Origin: Ryuthela nishihirai
Lineage: Eukaryota; Arthropoda; Arachnida; Araneae; Heptathelidae
Assembly (NCBI GenBank): GCA_038380435.1
Contig: JAWZYU010000760.1
Coordinates: 1-64,000, forward strand
DNA: 64,000 nt
Reading direction: 5' to 3'
Shown: positions 44,690 through 56,968 of the stretch, piece after piece
Numbering within the stretch: position 1 is the stretch's first letter
How the letters are laid out: every line of letters begins with the position of its first letter
The notes under the pieces: model-generated
Database searches by the model: none
Seen by the model: the letters and a program-made list of their open reading frames with translations, nothing else
What the model was told of the DNA's origin: nothing
Program-made: the position numbers and the translations under genes

Positions 44690-47600
44690 AGGGTGGCTCA
44701 GTCAGTAGCACACCAGGCTTGCACTTAAATCAGTCAGTAGCACACCAGGCTTGCACTTAAATCAGTCAGTAGCACACCAGGCTTGCACTTAAATCAGTCA
44801 ATAGCACACCAGGCTTGCACTTAAATCAGTCAGTAGCACACCAGGCTTGCACTTAAATCAGTCAGTAGCACACCAGGCTTGCACTTAAATCAGTCAATAG
44901 CACACCAGGCTTGCACTTAAATCAGTCAATAGCACACCAGGCTTGCACTTAAATCAGTCAGTAGCACACCAGGCTTGCACTTAAATCAGTCAGTAGCACA
45001 CCAGGCTTGCACTTAAATCAGTCAATAGCACACCAGGCTTGCACTTAAATCAGTCAGTAGCACACCAGGCTTGCACTTAAATCAGTCAGTAGCACACCAG
45101 GCTTGCACTTAAATCAGTCAGTAGCACACCAGGCTTGCACTTAAATCAGTCAGTAGCACACCAGGCTTGCACTTAAATCAGTCAGTAGCACACCAGGTTT
45201 GCACTTAAATCAGTCAGTAGCACACCGGCTTGCACTTAAATCAGTCAGTAGCACACCAGGTTTGCACTTAAATCAGTCAGTAGCACACCAGTCTTGCACT
45301 TAAATCAGTCAGTAGCACACCAGGCTTGCACTTAAATCAGTCAGTAGCACACCAGGCTTGCACTTAAATCAGTCAGTAGCACACCAGGCTTGCACTTAAA
45401 TCAGTCAGTAGCACACCAGGCTTGCACTTAAATCAGTCAGTAGCACACCAGGCTTGCACTTAAATCAGTCAGTAGAACACCAGGTTTGCACTTAAATCAG
45501 TCAGTAGCACACCAGTCTTGCACTTAAATCAGTCAGTAGCACACCAGGCTTGCACTTAAATCAGTCAGTAGCACACCGGCTTGCACTTAAATCAGTCAGT
45601 AGCACACCAGGCTTGCACTTAAATCAGTCAGTAGTACACCAGGCTTGCACTTAAATCAGTCAGTAGCACACCAGGCTTGCACTTAAATCAGTCAGTAGCA
45701 CACCAGGCTTGCACTTAAATCAGTCAGTAGCACACCAGGCTTGCACTTAAATCAGTCAGTAGCACACCAGGCTTGCACTTAAATCAGTCAGTAGAACACC
45801 AGGCTTGCACTTAAATCAGTCAGTAGCACACCAGGCTTGCACTTAAATCAGTCAGTAGAACACCAGGCTTGCACTTAAATCAGTCAGTAGCACACCAGGC
45901 TTGCACTTAAATCAGTCAGTAGAACACCAGGCTTGCACTTAAATCAGTCAATAGCACACCAGGCTTGCACTTAAATCAGTCAATAGCACACCAGGCTTGC
46001 ACTTAAATCAGTCAGTAGCACACCAGGCTTGCACTTAAATCAGTCAGTAGCACACCAGGCTTGCACTTAAATCAGTCAGTAGCACACCAGGCTTGCACTT
46101 AAATCAGTCAGTAGCACACCAGGCTTGCACTTAAATCAGTCAGTAGCACACCAGGCTTGCACTTAAATCAGTCAGTAGCACACCAGGCTTGCACTTAAAT
46201 CAGTCAGTAGCACACCAGGCTTGCACTTAAATCAGTCAGTAGCACACCAGGCTTGCACTTAAATCAGTCAATAGCACACCAGGCTTGCACTTAAATCAGT
46301 CAGTAGCACACCAGGCTTGCACTTAAATCAGTCAGTAGCACACCAGGCTTGCACTTAAATCAGTCAATAGCACACCAGGCTTGCACTTAAATCAGTCAGT
46401 AGCACACCAGGCTTGCACTTAAATCAGTCAGTAGCACACCAGGCTTGCACTTAAATCAGTCAGTAGCACACCAGGCTTGCACTTAAATCAGTCAGTAGCA
46501 CACCAGGCTTGCACTTAAATCAGTCAGTAGCACACCAGGCTTGCACTTAAATCAGTCAATAGCACACCAGGCTTGCACTTAAATCAGTCAGTAGCACACC
46601 AGGCTTGCACTTAAATCAGTCAATAGCACACCAGGCTTGCACTTAAATCAGTCAATAGCACACCAGGCTTGCACTTAAATCAGTCAGTAGCACACCAGGC
46701 TTGCACTTAAATCAGTCAGTAGCACACCAGGCTTGCACTTAAATCAGTCAATAGCACACCAGGCTTGCACTTAAATCAGTCAATAGCACACCAGGCTTGC
46801 ACTTAAATCAGTCAGTAGCACACCAGGCTTGCACTTAAATCAGTCAGTAGCACACGAGGCTTGCACTTAAATCAGTCAGTAGCACACCAGGCTTGCACTT
46901 AAATCAGTCAGTAGCACACCAGGCTTGCACTTAAATCAGTCAATAGCACACCAGGCTTGCACTTAAATCAGTCAATAGCACACCAGGCTTGCACTTAAAC
47001 CAGTCAGTAGCACACCAGGCTTGCACTTAAATCAGTCAGTAGCACACCAGGCTTGCACTTAAATCAGTCAGTAGCACACCAGGCTTGCACTTAAATCAGT
47101 CAGTAGCACACCAGGCTTGCACTTAAATCAGTCAGTAGCACACCAGGCTTGCACTTAAATCAGTCAGTAGCACACCAGGCTTGCACTTAAATCAGTCAGT
47201 AGCACACCGGCTTGCACTTAAATCAGTCAGTAGAACACCAGGCTTGCACTCAAATCAGTCAATAGCACACCAGGCTTGCACTTAAATCAGTCAGTAGAAC
47301 ACCAGGCTTGCACTTAAATCAGTCAGTAGCACACCAGGCTTGCACTTAAATCAGTCAGTAGAACACCAGGCTTGCACTTAAATCAGTCAGTAGCACACCA
47401 GGCTTGCACTTAAATCAGTCAGTAGCACACCAGTCTTGCACTTAAATCAGTCAGTAGAACACCAGGCTTGCACTTAAATCAGTCAGTAGCACACCAGGCT
47501 TGCACTTAAATCAGTCAGTAGCACACCAGGCTTGCACTTAAATCAGTCAGTAGCACACCAGTCTTGCACTTAAATCAGTCAGTAGAACACCAGGCTTGCA

Positions 47601-49820
47601 CTTAAATCAGTCAGTAGAACACCAGGCTTGCACTTAAATCAGTCAGTAGCACACCAGGCTTGCACTTAAATCAGTCAGTAGCACACCAGTCTTGCACTTA
47701 AATCAGTCAATAGCACACCAGGCTTGCCCTTAAATCAGTCAGTAGCACACCAGGCTTGCACTTAAATCAGTCAGTAGCACACCAGGCTTGCACTTAAATC
47801 AGTCAGTAGCACACCAGGCTTGCACTTAAATCAGTCAGTAGCACACCAGGCTTGCACTTAAATCAGTCAGTAGCACACCAGGCTTGCACTTAAATCAGTC
47901 AATAGCACACCAGGCTTGCACTTAAATCAGTCAGTAGCACACCAGGCTTGCACTTAAATCAGTCAATAGCACACCAGGCTTGCACTTAAATCAGTCAATA
48001 GCACACCAGGCTTGCACTTAAATCAGTCAGTAGCACACCAGGCTTGCACTTAAATCAGTCAGTAGCACACCAGGCTTGCACTTAAATCAGTCAATAGCAC
48101 ACCAGGCTTGCACTTAAATCAGTCAATAGCACACCAGGCTTGCACTTAAATCAGTCAGTAGCACACCAGGCTTGCACTTAAATCAGTCAGTAGCACACCA
48201 GGCTTGCACTTAAATCAGTCAGTAGCACACCGGCTTGCACTTAAATCAGTCAGTAGCACACGAGGCTTGCACTTAAATCAGTCAGTAGCACACCAGGCTT
48301 GCACTTAAATCAGTCAGTAGCACACCAGGCTTGCACTTAAATCAGTCAATAGCACACCAGGCTTGCACTTAAATCAGTCAATAGCACACCAGGCTTGCAC
48401 TTAAACCAGTCAGTAGCACACCAGGCTTGCACTTAAATCAGTCAGTAGCACACCAGGCTTGCACTTAAATCAGTCAGTAGCACACCAGGCTTGCACTTAA
48501 ATCAGTCAGTAGCACACCAGGCTTGCACTTAAATCAGTCAGTAGCACACCAGGCTTGCACTTAAATCAGTCAGTAGCACACCAGGCTTGCACTTAAATCA
48601 GTCAGTAGCACACCGGCTTGCACTTAAATCAGTCAGTAGCACACCAGGCTTGCACTTAAATCAGTCAGTAGTACACCAGGCTTGCACTTTAATCAGTCAG
48701 TAGCACACCAGGCTTGCACTTAAATCAGTCAGTAGCACACCAGGCTTGCACTTAAATCAGTCAGTAGCACACCAGGCTTGCACTTAAATCAGTCAGTAGC
48801 ACACCAGGCTTGCACTTAAATCAGTCAGTAGAACACCAGGCTTGCACTCAAATCAGTCAATAGCACACCAGGCTTGCACTTAAATCAGTCAGTAGAACAC
48901 CAGGCTTGCACTTAAATCAGTCAGTAGCACACCAGGCTTGCACTTAAATCAGTCAGTAGAACACCAGGCTTGCACTTAAATCAGTCAGTAGCACACCAGG
49001 CTTGCACTTAAATCAGTCAGTAGCACACCAGTCTTGCACTTAAATCAGTCAGTAGAACACCAGGCTTGCACTTAAATCAGTCAGTAGCACACCAGGCTTG
49101 CACTTAAATCAGTCAGTAGCACACCAGGCTTGCACTTAAATCAGTCAGTAGCACACCAGGCTTGCACTTAAATCAGTCAGTAGCACACCAGGTTTGCACT
49201 TAAATCAGTCAGTAGCACACCAGGCTTGCACTTAAATCAGTCAGTAGCACACCAGGCTTGCACTTAAATCAGTCAGTAGCACACCAGGCTTGCACTTAAA
49301 TCAGTCAGTAGCACACCAGGCTTGCACTTAAATCAGTCAGTAGCACACCAGGCTTGCACTTAAATCAGTCAGTAGCACACCAGGCTTGCACTTAAATCAG
49401 TCGGTAGCACACCAGGCTTGCACTTAAATCAGTCGGTAGCACACCAGGCTTGCACTTAAATCAGTCGGTAGCACACCAGGCTTGCACTTAAATCAGTCAG
49501 TAGCACACCAGGCTTGCACTTAAATCAGTCAGTAGCACACCAGGCTTGCACTTAAATCAGTCAGTAGCACACCAGGCTTGCACTTAAATCAGTCAGTAGC
49601 ACACCAGGCTTGCACTTAAATCAGTCAGTAGCACACCAGGCTTGCACTTAAATCAGTCAGTAGCACACCAGGCTTGCGCTTAAATCAGTCAGTAGCACAC
49701 CAGGCTTGCGCTTAAATCAGTCAGTAGCACACCAGGCTTGCGCTTAAATCAGTCAGTAGCACACCAGGCTTGCGCTTAAATCAGTCAGTAGCACACCAGG
49801 CTTGCACTTAAATCAGTCGT
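44690..49820. repeat. 32-bp minisatellite from a SINE head, about 160 copies
   Basis: The first unit reads GGGTGGCTCAGTCAGTAGCA and continues ACACCAGGCTTGCA, clearly a SINE-A head (A-box side). After that the 32-bp unit (CAGTCAGTAGCACACCAGGC plus TTGCACTTAAAT) repeats to 49820. Variants: CAATAG, GAACACC, a 31-bp CACCGG form, GGTTTGC, AGTCTTGC. They form blocks: 46855-47000 and 48261-48406 share rare variants 1406 bp apart, so a large piece was duplicated. Confidence 0.96.
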
Positions 49821-50765
49821 ACTCAGGCTGTGTCTGCAGACGCCCTACCAAGTCTAACTCTTTTTCGGACACCTTACCAAATTTAGCTCTTTCTGAAAAC
49901 ACACTGCCGAGTCTTTCTGTGGACAACGTATCAAGTCTAGATCTTTCTGCATGCACCTTATGAAGTCAAACTATTGCTGCAGCCAATCTAAAGTCTAACT
50001 GTTTCTGTGAAACATCCTGACAAGTCGAACTCTTTCTGAAGACATCTTACCAAGTTCCTTTCTGCAGACAACCTACCAAGTTTAATTCTTTCTGTGAACA
50101 CCCTACCAAGCTTAACTCTTTCTGCGGACACCTACCAAGCCTAACTCTTTCTGAAGGCATCCTACCAAGTTCCTTTCTGCAGACAACCTACCAAGTTTAA
50201 TTCTTTCTGTGAACACCCTACCAAGCTTAACTCTTTCTGCGGACACCTACCAAGCCTAACTCTTTCTGAAGGCATCCTACCAAGTTCCTTTCTGCAGACA
50301 ACCTACCAAGTTTAATTCTTTCTGTGAACACCCTACCAAGCTTAACTCTTTCTGCGGACACCTACCAAGCCTAACTCTTTCTGAAGGCATCCTACCAAGT
50401 TCCTTTCTGCAGACAACCTACCAAGTTTAATTCTTTCTGTGAACACCCTACCAAGCTTAACTCTTTCTGCGGACACCTACCAAGCCTAACTCTTTCTGAA
50501 GGCATCCTACCAAGTTCCTTTCTGCAGACAACCTACCAAGTTTAATTCTTTCTGTGAACACCCTACTAAGCTTAACTCTTTCTGCGGACACCTACCAAGC
50601 CTAACTCTTTCTCCAAACAACCAACCAAGCTTAACTATCTCCTGTGGATAACCTGCCAAATCTAACTCCCTCTGCAGATGCCCTGCTAAGTATCTATCTC
50701 AGACAACCTACCAAGCCGAACTATTTCTGCAAATAATCTACCAAAGCTAACTCTTTCTAAGAACT
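49821..50765. repeat. 29-bp repeats organised in a 115-bp higher-order unit
   Basis: Monomers of about 29 bp share CCTACCAAG..TAACTCTTTCTG. Between about 50041 and 50620 groups of four form a 115-bp unit (GGCATCCTACCAAG recurs at 50156, 50271 and 50386) about five times. The edges are degenerate. Confidence 0.9.
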
Positions 50766-50854
50766 CTTTTCCCATAAGTAACTAATACATTTTGTTTAAA
50801 TAAAATATAGATTCTCGCAATGAGGACTCTATCTTTTTTTAAGTGAAACCTCTG

Positions 50855-50960
50855 TTCAAGAAACCTCTGTTTAAGTGAACTCTCAGTGAAACCTCTGTTT
50901 AAGTGAACTCTTAGTGAAACCTCTGTTTAAATGAACTCTTAGTAAAACCTCTGTTCTTTT
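50855..50960 (+). repeat. Short repeats abutting a splice acceptor
   Basis: AAACCTCTGTTTAAGTGAAC-like units of about 28-30 bp occur four times. The last unit merges into the CTTTTCCACCCACAG acceptor of the next exon. Confidence 0.88.
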
Positions 50961-50970
50961 CCACCCACAG

Positions 50971-51234
50971 ATCGTAGTAAATGCTCTGATGTCTGCCATT
51001 CCTTCCATCTTCAACGTCTTGCTGGTCTGCTTAGTCTTCTGGCTCATTTTCAGCATCATGGGAGTGCAATTCTTCGGAGGAAAATTCTACCGATGCGTCG
51101 ACGACTCAGGCAAGCGTCTGCCAGTAGAGGTCACTCCTGACGTCAACAAATGTTTGGCTCTCAATTACTCGTGGATCAACAGAGACATTAACTTCGATAA
51201 CGTTGGCAACGCCTACTTGGCTCTCTTCCAAGTG
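50971..51234 (+). CDS. Voltage-gated cation channel exon: domain III S5 and extracellular loop
   Basis: Exon of the NaCP60E/DSC1-type channel. The acceptor is CCACCCACAG and the donor GTG|GTAAGT. It has 88 codons, phase 0. IVVNALMSAIPSIFNVLLVC starts the S4-S5 linker and S5, continuing WLIFSIMGVQFFGGKFYRC. The extracellular turret has Cys residues and a likely N-glycosylation site (NYSW). It ends NVGNAYLALFQV just before the selectivity filter, which the next exon supplies. No stop or frameshift; length is normal for the family. Confidence 0.95.
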
Positions 51235-51287
51235 GTAAGTAAAAACAATATTACCTGATTTCAGAATATTTTACCCATCTTTATGAA

Positions 51288-51495
51288 CCGTGCCGTCCCA
51301 TGGCCGAGTGGTTAGCGCGCTTGGCTACTGATCTAAGGGACCTGGGTTCGAGCCCCGTGTAGGGCATGGCTGTTTGTGTCGTTTTTCTGCTGAGGGCTTG
51401 CCATCCTCTCAGACCTTCTACTCTGGCATATAAACTGACAGGCTCCTGTCAGACCTCTGTGGCAAGCAGCTGCTTGAGGGGATATTTATTTTTAG
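51288..51495 (+). mobile_element. SINE-C, full length
   Basis: Reference copy. The tRNA-like head has A box TGGCCGAGTGGTTAGCGCG and B box GGTTCGAGCCC. The body ends CAAGCAGCTGCTTGAGGGG, and an AT-rich tail follows. About 205 bp. The head looks like a Ser/Leu-class tRNA start but the source is unsure. Confidence 0.88.
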
Positions 51496-51707
51496 CCGTC
51501 CCGTGACCGAGTGGTTAACGCGCTTGGCTACTAATCTAAGGGACCTGGGATCGAGTCCCTGTAAGGCATGGCTGTTTGTGTCGTTTTTCTGCTGAGGTCC
51601 TGCCATTCTCTCAGACCTTCTACTCTGGCATATAAACTGACAGGCTCCTGTCAGACCTCTGTGGCAAGCAGCTGCTTGAGGGGGTATTTATTTATTATTT
51701 TATTTAT
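51496..51707 (+). mobile_element. SINE-C, full length, tandem to the previous one
   Basis: Second copy directly after the first (GTCCCGTGACCGAGTGGTT..). It either inserted in the tail of the first or arose by tandem duplication. The B box is changed (GGATCGAGTCC). Confidence 0.88.
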
Positions 51708-52246
51708 GAACCGTCATTTTACTCTTGCACGTTTTGCTACTGTGACCAGATTTAGCGAAAAAGATCTGGAGACTTTTGAAAATTCAATTTGAAGATTGCT
51801 CCTTTAAAGAAGGATTGATCAGATGTTTTTGGAAAATGGGGAAGTCCGATCACCATAGTTTGACGAATTTTATTATTATACTAGCTAAACCCACGTTTGG
51901 CGCGAAATGTGTGTGCCTCGATACCTCTTTCTTCGCCACTGCTTTCCACCGTACTAATCTATTCATTACATTAGGAGTTCTCAACGTATACGCGGTAAAA
52001 TTTTTTGGGGGTACGCGGGATACGCGGTAAAATTTTTTGGGGTACGCCGTGAGAGCACAAAAGTCGCTAGATTTAGTAACAAAGTCGCAAAGTTGGCAAC
52101 ACTGCTACTGGTTTATCATCTTTAACTGCTTTAAAAAATAAATATAGGAACAGTCTGGATGTTGAAGATGACTTGCGACTCTACCTTAGCAAGATAACCC
52201 CAACCATTGATGAACTGTGCAAGCGTAAACAAGCGCAACCATTTCA
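51708..52246 (+). pseudogene. hAT-type transposase C-terminal remnant
   Basis: Near the end, KNKYRNSLDVEDDLRLYLSK and ITPTIDELCKRKQAQ match the C-terminal dimerisation region of hAT transposases (ZBED5-like). The sequence before it is broken. It includes a doubled ACGCGGTAAAATTTTTTGGG block at 51985-52045. A SINE cuts it off at 52247. Confidence 0.65.
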
Positions 52247-52799
52247 GTTGGGTTGTTTTACCTCTGAATGGCACTTTTTTGCACACCATGGGCTAAATGG
52301 CCAGGTCACATGGACCCCGAAGGCTCAGAGAAGGTTGGGGGAGGGGACCCACTGGAACAGCTGTTGGGAGACAGATGGTAGCCTCCCGTCAAGGCCATCC
52401 AGCGTGTTCTTTAACGTTGGATTATTTTACCTCTGAGCGGCACTTTTTTTGCACACCATGGGCTAAATGGCCAGGTCACATGGACCCCGAAGGCTCAGAG
52501 AAGGTTAGGGGAGGGAACCCACTGGAACAGCTGTTGGGAGACAGATGGTAGCCTCCCGTCAAGGCCATCCAGCGTGTTCTTTAACGTGCACAGGGTATGG
52601 CTCTCCCGCACACGGGGCCACGGCTTAACGTCCCATCCGACGGACGGCGGCCTTTTCAAGCCCATCGGTGTCTCCTACTGACCGTTGGCAGGGAGGGGAA
52701 TTTTGCGGAGATAAATCTCAACGCTGACCCAGCTGGTACTCGAACCTAGGAACTACAGATTACGAGCCTGGAGTGCTACCGACTGAGTCACTCCCGCCC
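52247..52799 (-). mobile_element. SINE-A with two tandem 3' modules
   Basis: A short 3' module to about 52416 is joined at TTTAACG|TTGGATTATTTT to a complete copy ending in the head at 52799. Confidence 0.9.
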
Positions 52800-53335
52800 T
52801 ATTTATAACAGTGTTGCCACTACTATTCTGTTAGTAAAAAAATGAGTTCATTTTGCACAGTTAATCTGATTTATAAAAATATCTAAAACAAATTCTGGCG
52901 AACACTTCTGGGACGTTGAAGACAGAGCTTTTAATCTGGGAACTATCTCCAAAAAACGGGGACCTTCGGTCACCCTTTTATTTCCCATCTTCATTTACAC
53001 TTTTTTGTAATTTAATAATTTAAATTTAGAGGTACAGGGAGTTTTGATTTACATAAGAGTTCGATTCTGAGAAACTTAACTAAGTCAAATTCTTCGTATG
53101 TCGGAAATTACCGTGAGTATGTACGCGTCTCACATTATATTATTTGATGGCCCCCCTAAACGTAGAAACAATTTAACATTAACATGCATTTAATATATCT
53201 TTATTCAGTGGCGAAGCGTGATATTTTGAGTAGGGGAAGAAATTAACAAAAGCAGTACTGCAACAAAAGGGAACACAGTTCCGCTACTCTCTGCTTCCGA
53301 ATTATTGAACCGGAACGCAGTTCCACTACTCGATG
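52800..53335. other. Intron sequence, unassigned
   Basis: AT-rich; no gene or known repeat recognised. Confidence 0.45.
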
Positions 53336-53724
53336 GGTTGGGTTGTTTTACCTCTGAGCGGCACTTTTTTGCACACCATGGGCTAAATGGCCAGGTCACA
53401 TGGACCCCGAAGGCTCAGAGAAGGTTGGGGGAGGGGACCCACTGGAACAGCTGTTGGGAGACAGATGGTAGCCTCCCTTCAAGGCCATCCAGCGTGGTCT
53501 TTAACGTGCACAGGGTATGGCTCTCCCGCACACGGGGCCACGGCTTAACGTCCCATCTGACGGACGGCGGTCTTTCCAAGCCCATCGGTGTGTCCCCTAC
53601 TGACCGTGGGCAGGGCGGGGAATTTTGCGGAGATAAATCTCAACGCTGACCCAGCTGGGACTCGAACCTGGGAAGTACAGATTACGAGCCTGGCGCGCTA
53701 CCGACTGAGCCACCCCCGCTCCCA
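53336..53724 (-). mobile_element. SINE-A, full length
   Basis: Complete from GGGTTGGGTTG to the head. No clear target duplication. Confidence 0.92.
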
Positions 53725-53786
53725 GGCTGGACAATGCAAGATGGAGGAAACTAACAGGCAAAGTGGTAATGGCGACCGAAGTGTCT

Positions 53787-53938
53787 TGTACAGTCGCTCA
53801 AAAAAGTATCCGAACACTATGGTTGGCTAGAAGACATTTTCTGCACAATTCTTCATCCTGGGGAAAACTGTAAACGCGCACTTTTGTTGATTTTTTATAG
53901 TTGCCTCTACAGCCGGGAACAGAACAAGGATGAGGCAT
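53787..53938 (-). pseudogene. THAP-domain fragment ending in a transposon-like end
   Basis: From 53938 down: MPHPCSVPGCRGNYKK, then VYSFPQDEELCRKC, the start of a THAP zinc-binding domain (C-x4-C and the FP motif). It is cut short. At its end, TACAGTCGCTCAAAAAAGTA (53787-53806) resembles the terminal repeat of a Tc1/mariner-type element after a TA. THAP domains are common in P-like transposases and in host genes. This could be a relic of either. Confidence 0.5.
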
Positions 53939-54217
53939 TTCTTCGAAAACTGATTCACAAGTGAAAACTTTATCACAGAAAAATATAAACGCCACTTCAA
54001 AGGTTTAGAAAATCCCGCCAACACACACAAGCAGTTACGGGGTGTCAAGATGTTAGATGTACGAAGGCTGACGTCAGAACATGTGACGTCACCAGTGAAA
54101 AGGCCTTGAGTCTCGATGGTTACGCCCTAGGTTCCATTGCAACAATTGAGCGTCTTGATGTGTACTATCACCCTTTTTTTTTTTGTTGAAAGAGTTTACA
54201 ATCACCCTGTATATTTT
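53939..54217. other. Sequence upstream of the THAP fragment with two CRE-like sites
   Basis: TGACGTCA occurs twice at 54071-54093 (TGACGTCAGAACATGTGACG), upstream of the THAP fragment on the - strand. Regulatory meaning is unproven. Confidence 0.3.
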
Positions 54218-54230
54218 ACCTATGTTATAT

Positions 54231-54607
54231 TTGGGCTGGGTTGTTTTACCTCTGAGCGGCACTTTTTTGCACACCATGGGCTAAATGGCCAGGTCACATG
54301 GACCCTGAAGGCTCAGAGAAGGTTGGGGGAGGGGACCCACTGGAACAGCTGTTGGGAGACAGATGGTAGCCTCCCGTCAAGGTCATCCAGCGTGTTCTTT
54401 AACGTGCACAGGGTATGTCTCTCCCGCACACGGGGCCACGGCTTAACGTCCCATCCGACGGCCTTTCCAAGCCCATTGGTGTCCCCTACTGACCGTGGGC
54501 AGGGCGGGGAATTTTTGCGGAGATAAATCTCAACGCTGACCCTGCTGGGACTCGAACCTGGGAACTACAGATTACGAGCCTGGCGCGCTACCGACTGAGC
54601 CACCCCC
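54231..54607 (-). mobile_element. SINE-A, full length with target duplication
   Basis: Flanked by ACCTATGTTATAT at 54218-54230 and 54608-54620. It has a small deletion in the conserved middle near 54460. Confidence 0.93.
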
Positions 54608-54620
54608 ACCTATGTTATAT

Positions 54621-54899
54621 AACTCTACAAGTACTTGTTTTGACGTGATATGGACCCTTCAGCCGACATAAAGTAATTCATGTTCATTCATTCTTATACC
54701 CTCTAACATAGCAGCATCAGTTACGTCCATTGCAACTTGTCATCTATATCGGTGAAAAATTGAAAACTATTTTACGTATAGGTGTAGACAGTTGAAGGCA
54801 TGCGTCAAACGCATTTCATCTAAGGCATGCGCTAGACTAGTCGTTGTTGAAAAACGGAATTGAAAGTTGAAAGTGAAGTTGAAGATGAAAGCGCACAAG
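54621..54899. other. Unassigned sequence, perhaps the 5' end of the gypsy relic
   Basis: No long terminal repeat could be paired. Nothing else is recognised. Confidence 0.35.
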
Positions 54900-55006
54900 T
54901 GTGGACATAGCCTTAAGATTATAAGCATTAAATTGATAGTGTAAAAACGATTGTGAACACCAGTTTGAGATTTTAAGAAACGAAATGTTACCTTCTTCTT
55001 GTGATA

Positions 55007-55329
55007 GGGTTGGGTTGTTTTACCTCTGAGCGGCACTTTTTTGCACACCATGGGCTAAATGGTCAGGTCACATGGACCCCGAAGGGTCAGAGAAGGTTGG
55101 GGGAGGGGACCCACTGGAACAGCTGTTGGGAGACAGATGGTAGCCTCCCGTTAAGGCCATCCAGCGTGTTCTTTAACGTGCACAGGGTATGGCTCTCCCG
55201 CACACGGAGCCACGGCTTAACGTCCCATCAGACGGACGGCGGTCTTTCCAAGCCCATCGGTGTCTCCTACAGACCGTGGGCAGGGCGGGGAATTTTGCGG
55301 AGATAAATCTCAACGCTGACCCAGCTGGG
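55007..55329 (-). mobile_element. SINE-A, 5'-truncated (left of three)
   Basis: Lacks the tRNA-like head, ending at GACCCAGCTGGG. Target duplication TCTTCTTGTGATA at 54994-55006 and TCTTCCTGTGATA at 55330-55342 (one mismatch), inside gag. Confidence 0.9.
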
Positions 55330-55987
55330 TCTTCCTGTGATAACGGTAATTTTAGTGACAATAATGTTTTTACACATATCGCTAAAAATATAACTAAACC
55401 TTCCACATATCATGATCAATCATCTTGAACAGTATTTAAAACACAATTTGAAGTCATCGCTACAGCTATTGAGTGGAATGAGTTTCAAAAGGCCAGTTTT
55501 CTTGTAATTTGTTGAGAACTTCTGCTGCGGAAGTTTTAGTCTGTTCCAGAAGAGAAACGACTTGATCATCAAAGTTTGGTATCTGCATTAAAACTCAGAT
55601 TTAGTGATAGTTATTTAAAATAATATTATATGACTCAATTTAAACATCGTATATAGAAGAATGGTGAAACTTTGCAAGAACTTGCTAGTGATATTGAGCG
55701 CCTAGCAAGATTGGCTTGTAGTAACTGTCCACCAGATATTCAAGATAATTTAGCTCAGTTACAATTTATTGACGTTATTGCTGACCCTGAGACACAACAA
55801 TCTCTGTGGATGATGGAAGGTGAATCTTTAGAGTCATCTGTGGTACATGCCATGTAGTACGAGTGCTTCAGGCTTTCCTCCCGCGCGAATGCACGTACAG
55901 TGGGATTTGTGAATGCAGAAGAAACTGTAGAAAAGAATAGTGATATGGAGGAACTAACCAAAGTCATACTATTCGTTTTGATTGTGG

Positions 55988-56310
55988 GTTGTGGGTTGTT
56001 TTACCTCTGAGCGGCACTTTTTTGCACACCATGGGCTAAATGGCCAGGTCACAAAGACCCCGAAGGCTCAGAGAAGGTTGGAGGAGGGGACCCACTGGAA
56101 CAGCTGTTGGGAGACAGATGGTAGCCTCCCGTCAAGGCCATCCAGCGTGTTCTTTAACGTGCACAGGGTATGGCTCTCCCGCACACGGAGCCACGGCTTA
56201 ACGTCCCATCAGACGGACGGCGGTCTTTCCAAGCCCATCGGTGTCTCCTACAGACCGTGGGCAGGGCGGGGAATTTTGCGGAGATAAATCTCAACGCTGA
56301 CCCAGCTGGG
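55988..56310 (-). mobile_element. SINE-A, chimeric (middle of three)
   Basis: Its 3' half shares CACAAAGACC and GGTTGGAGGAGG with the right SINE (56969). Its other half shares AGACGGACGGCGGTCTTTCC and the headless end with the left SINE (55007). A recombinant of the two. Confidence 0.9.
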
Positions 56311-56968
56311 TCTTCCTGTGATAACGGTAATTTTAGTGACAATAATGTTTTTACACATATCGCTAAAAATATAACTAAACCTTCCACATATCATGATCAA
56401 TCATCTTGAACAGTATTTAAAACACAATTTGAAGTCATCGCTACAGCTATTGAGTGGAATGAGTTTCAAAAGGCCAGTTTTCTTGTAATTTGTTGAGAAC
56501 TTCTGCTGCGGAAGTTTTAGTCTGTTCCAGAAGAGAAACGACTTGATCATCAAAGTTTGGTATCTGCATTAAAACTCAGATTTAGTGATAGTTATTTAAA
56601 ATAATATTATATGACTCAATTTAAACATCGTATATAGAAGAATGGTGAAACTTTGCAAGAACTTGCTAGTGATATTGAGCGCCTAGCAAGATTGGCTTGT
56701 AGTAACTGTCCACCAGATATTCAAGATAATTTAGCTCAGTTACAATTTATTGACGTTATTGCTGACCCTGAGACACAACAATCTCTGTGGATGATGGAAG
56801 GTGAATCTTTAGAGTCATCTGTGGTACATGCCATGTAGTACGAGTGCTTCAGGCTTTCCTCCCGCGCGAATGCACGTACAGTGGGATTTGTGAATGCAGA
56901 AGAAACTGTAGAAAAGAATAGTGATATGGAGGAACTAACCAAAGTCATACTATTCGTTTTGATTGTGG

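Larger units (their letters stand above)
55007..56968. repeat. 981-bp tandem duplication of SINE plus gag
   Basis: Two units with identical gag parts (for example 55672 and 56653 are 981 bp apart). The unit edges lie inside SINEs. Confidence 0.95.

Noticed and set aside
44690..49820. CRISPR-like array because of 32-bp repeats
   Set aside because: Units are directly adjacent without unique spacers, in a eukaryotic intron.
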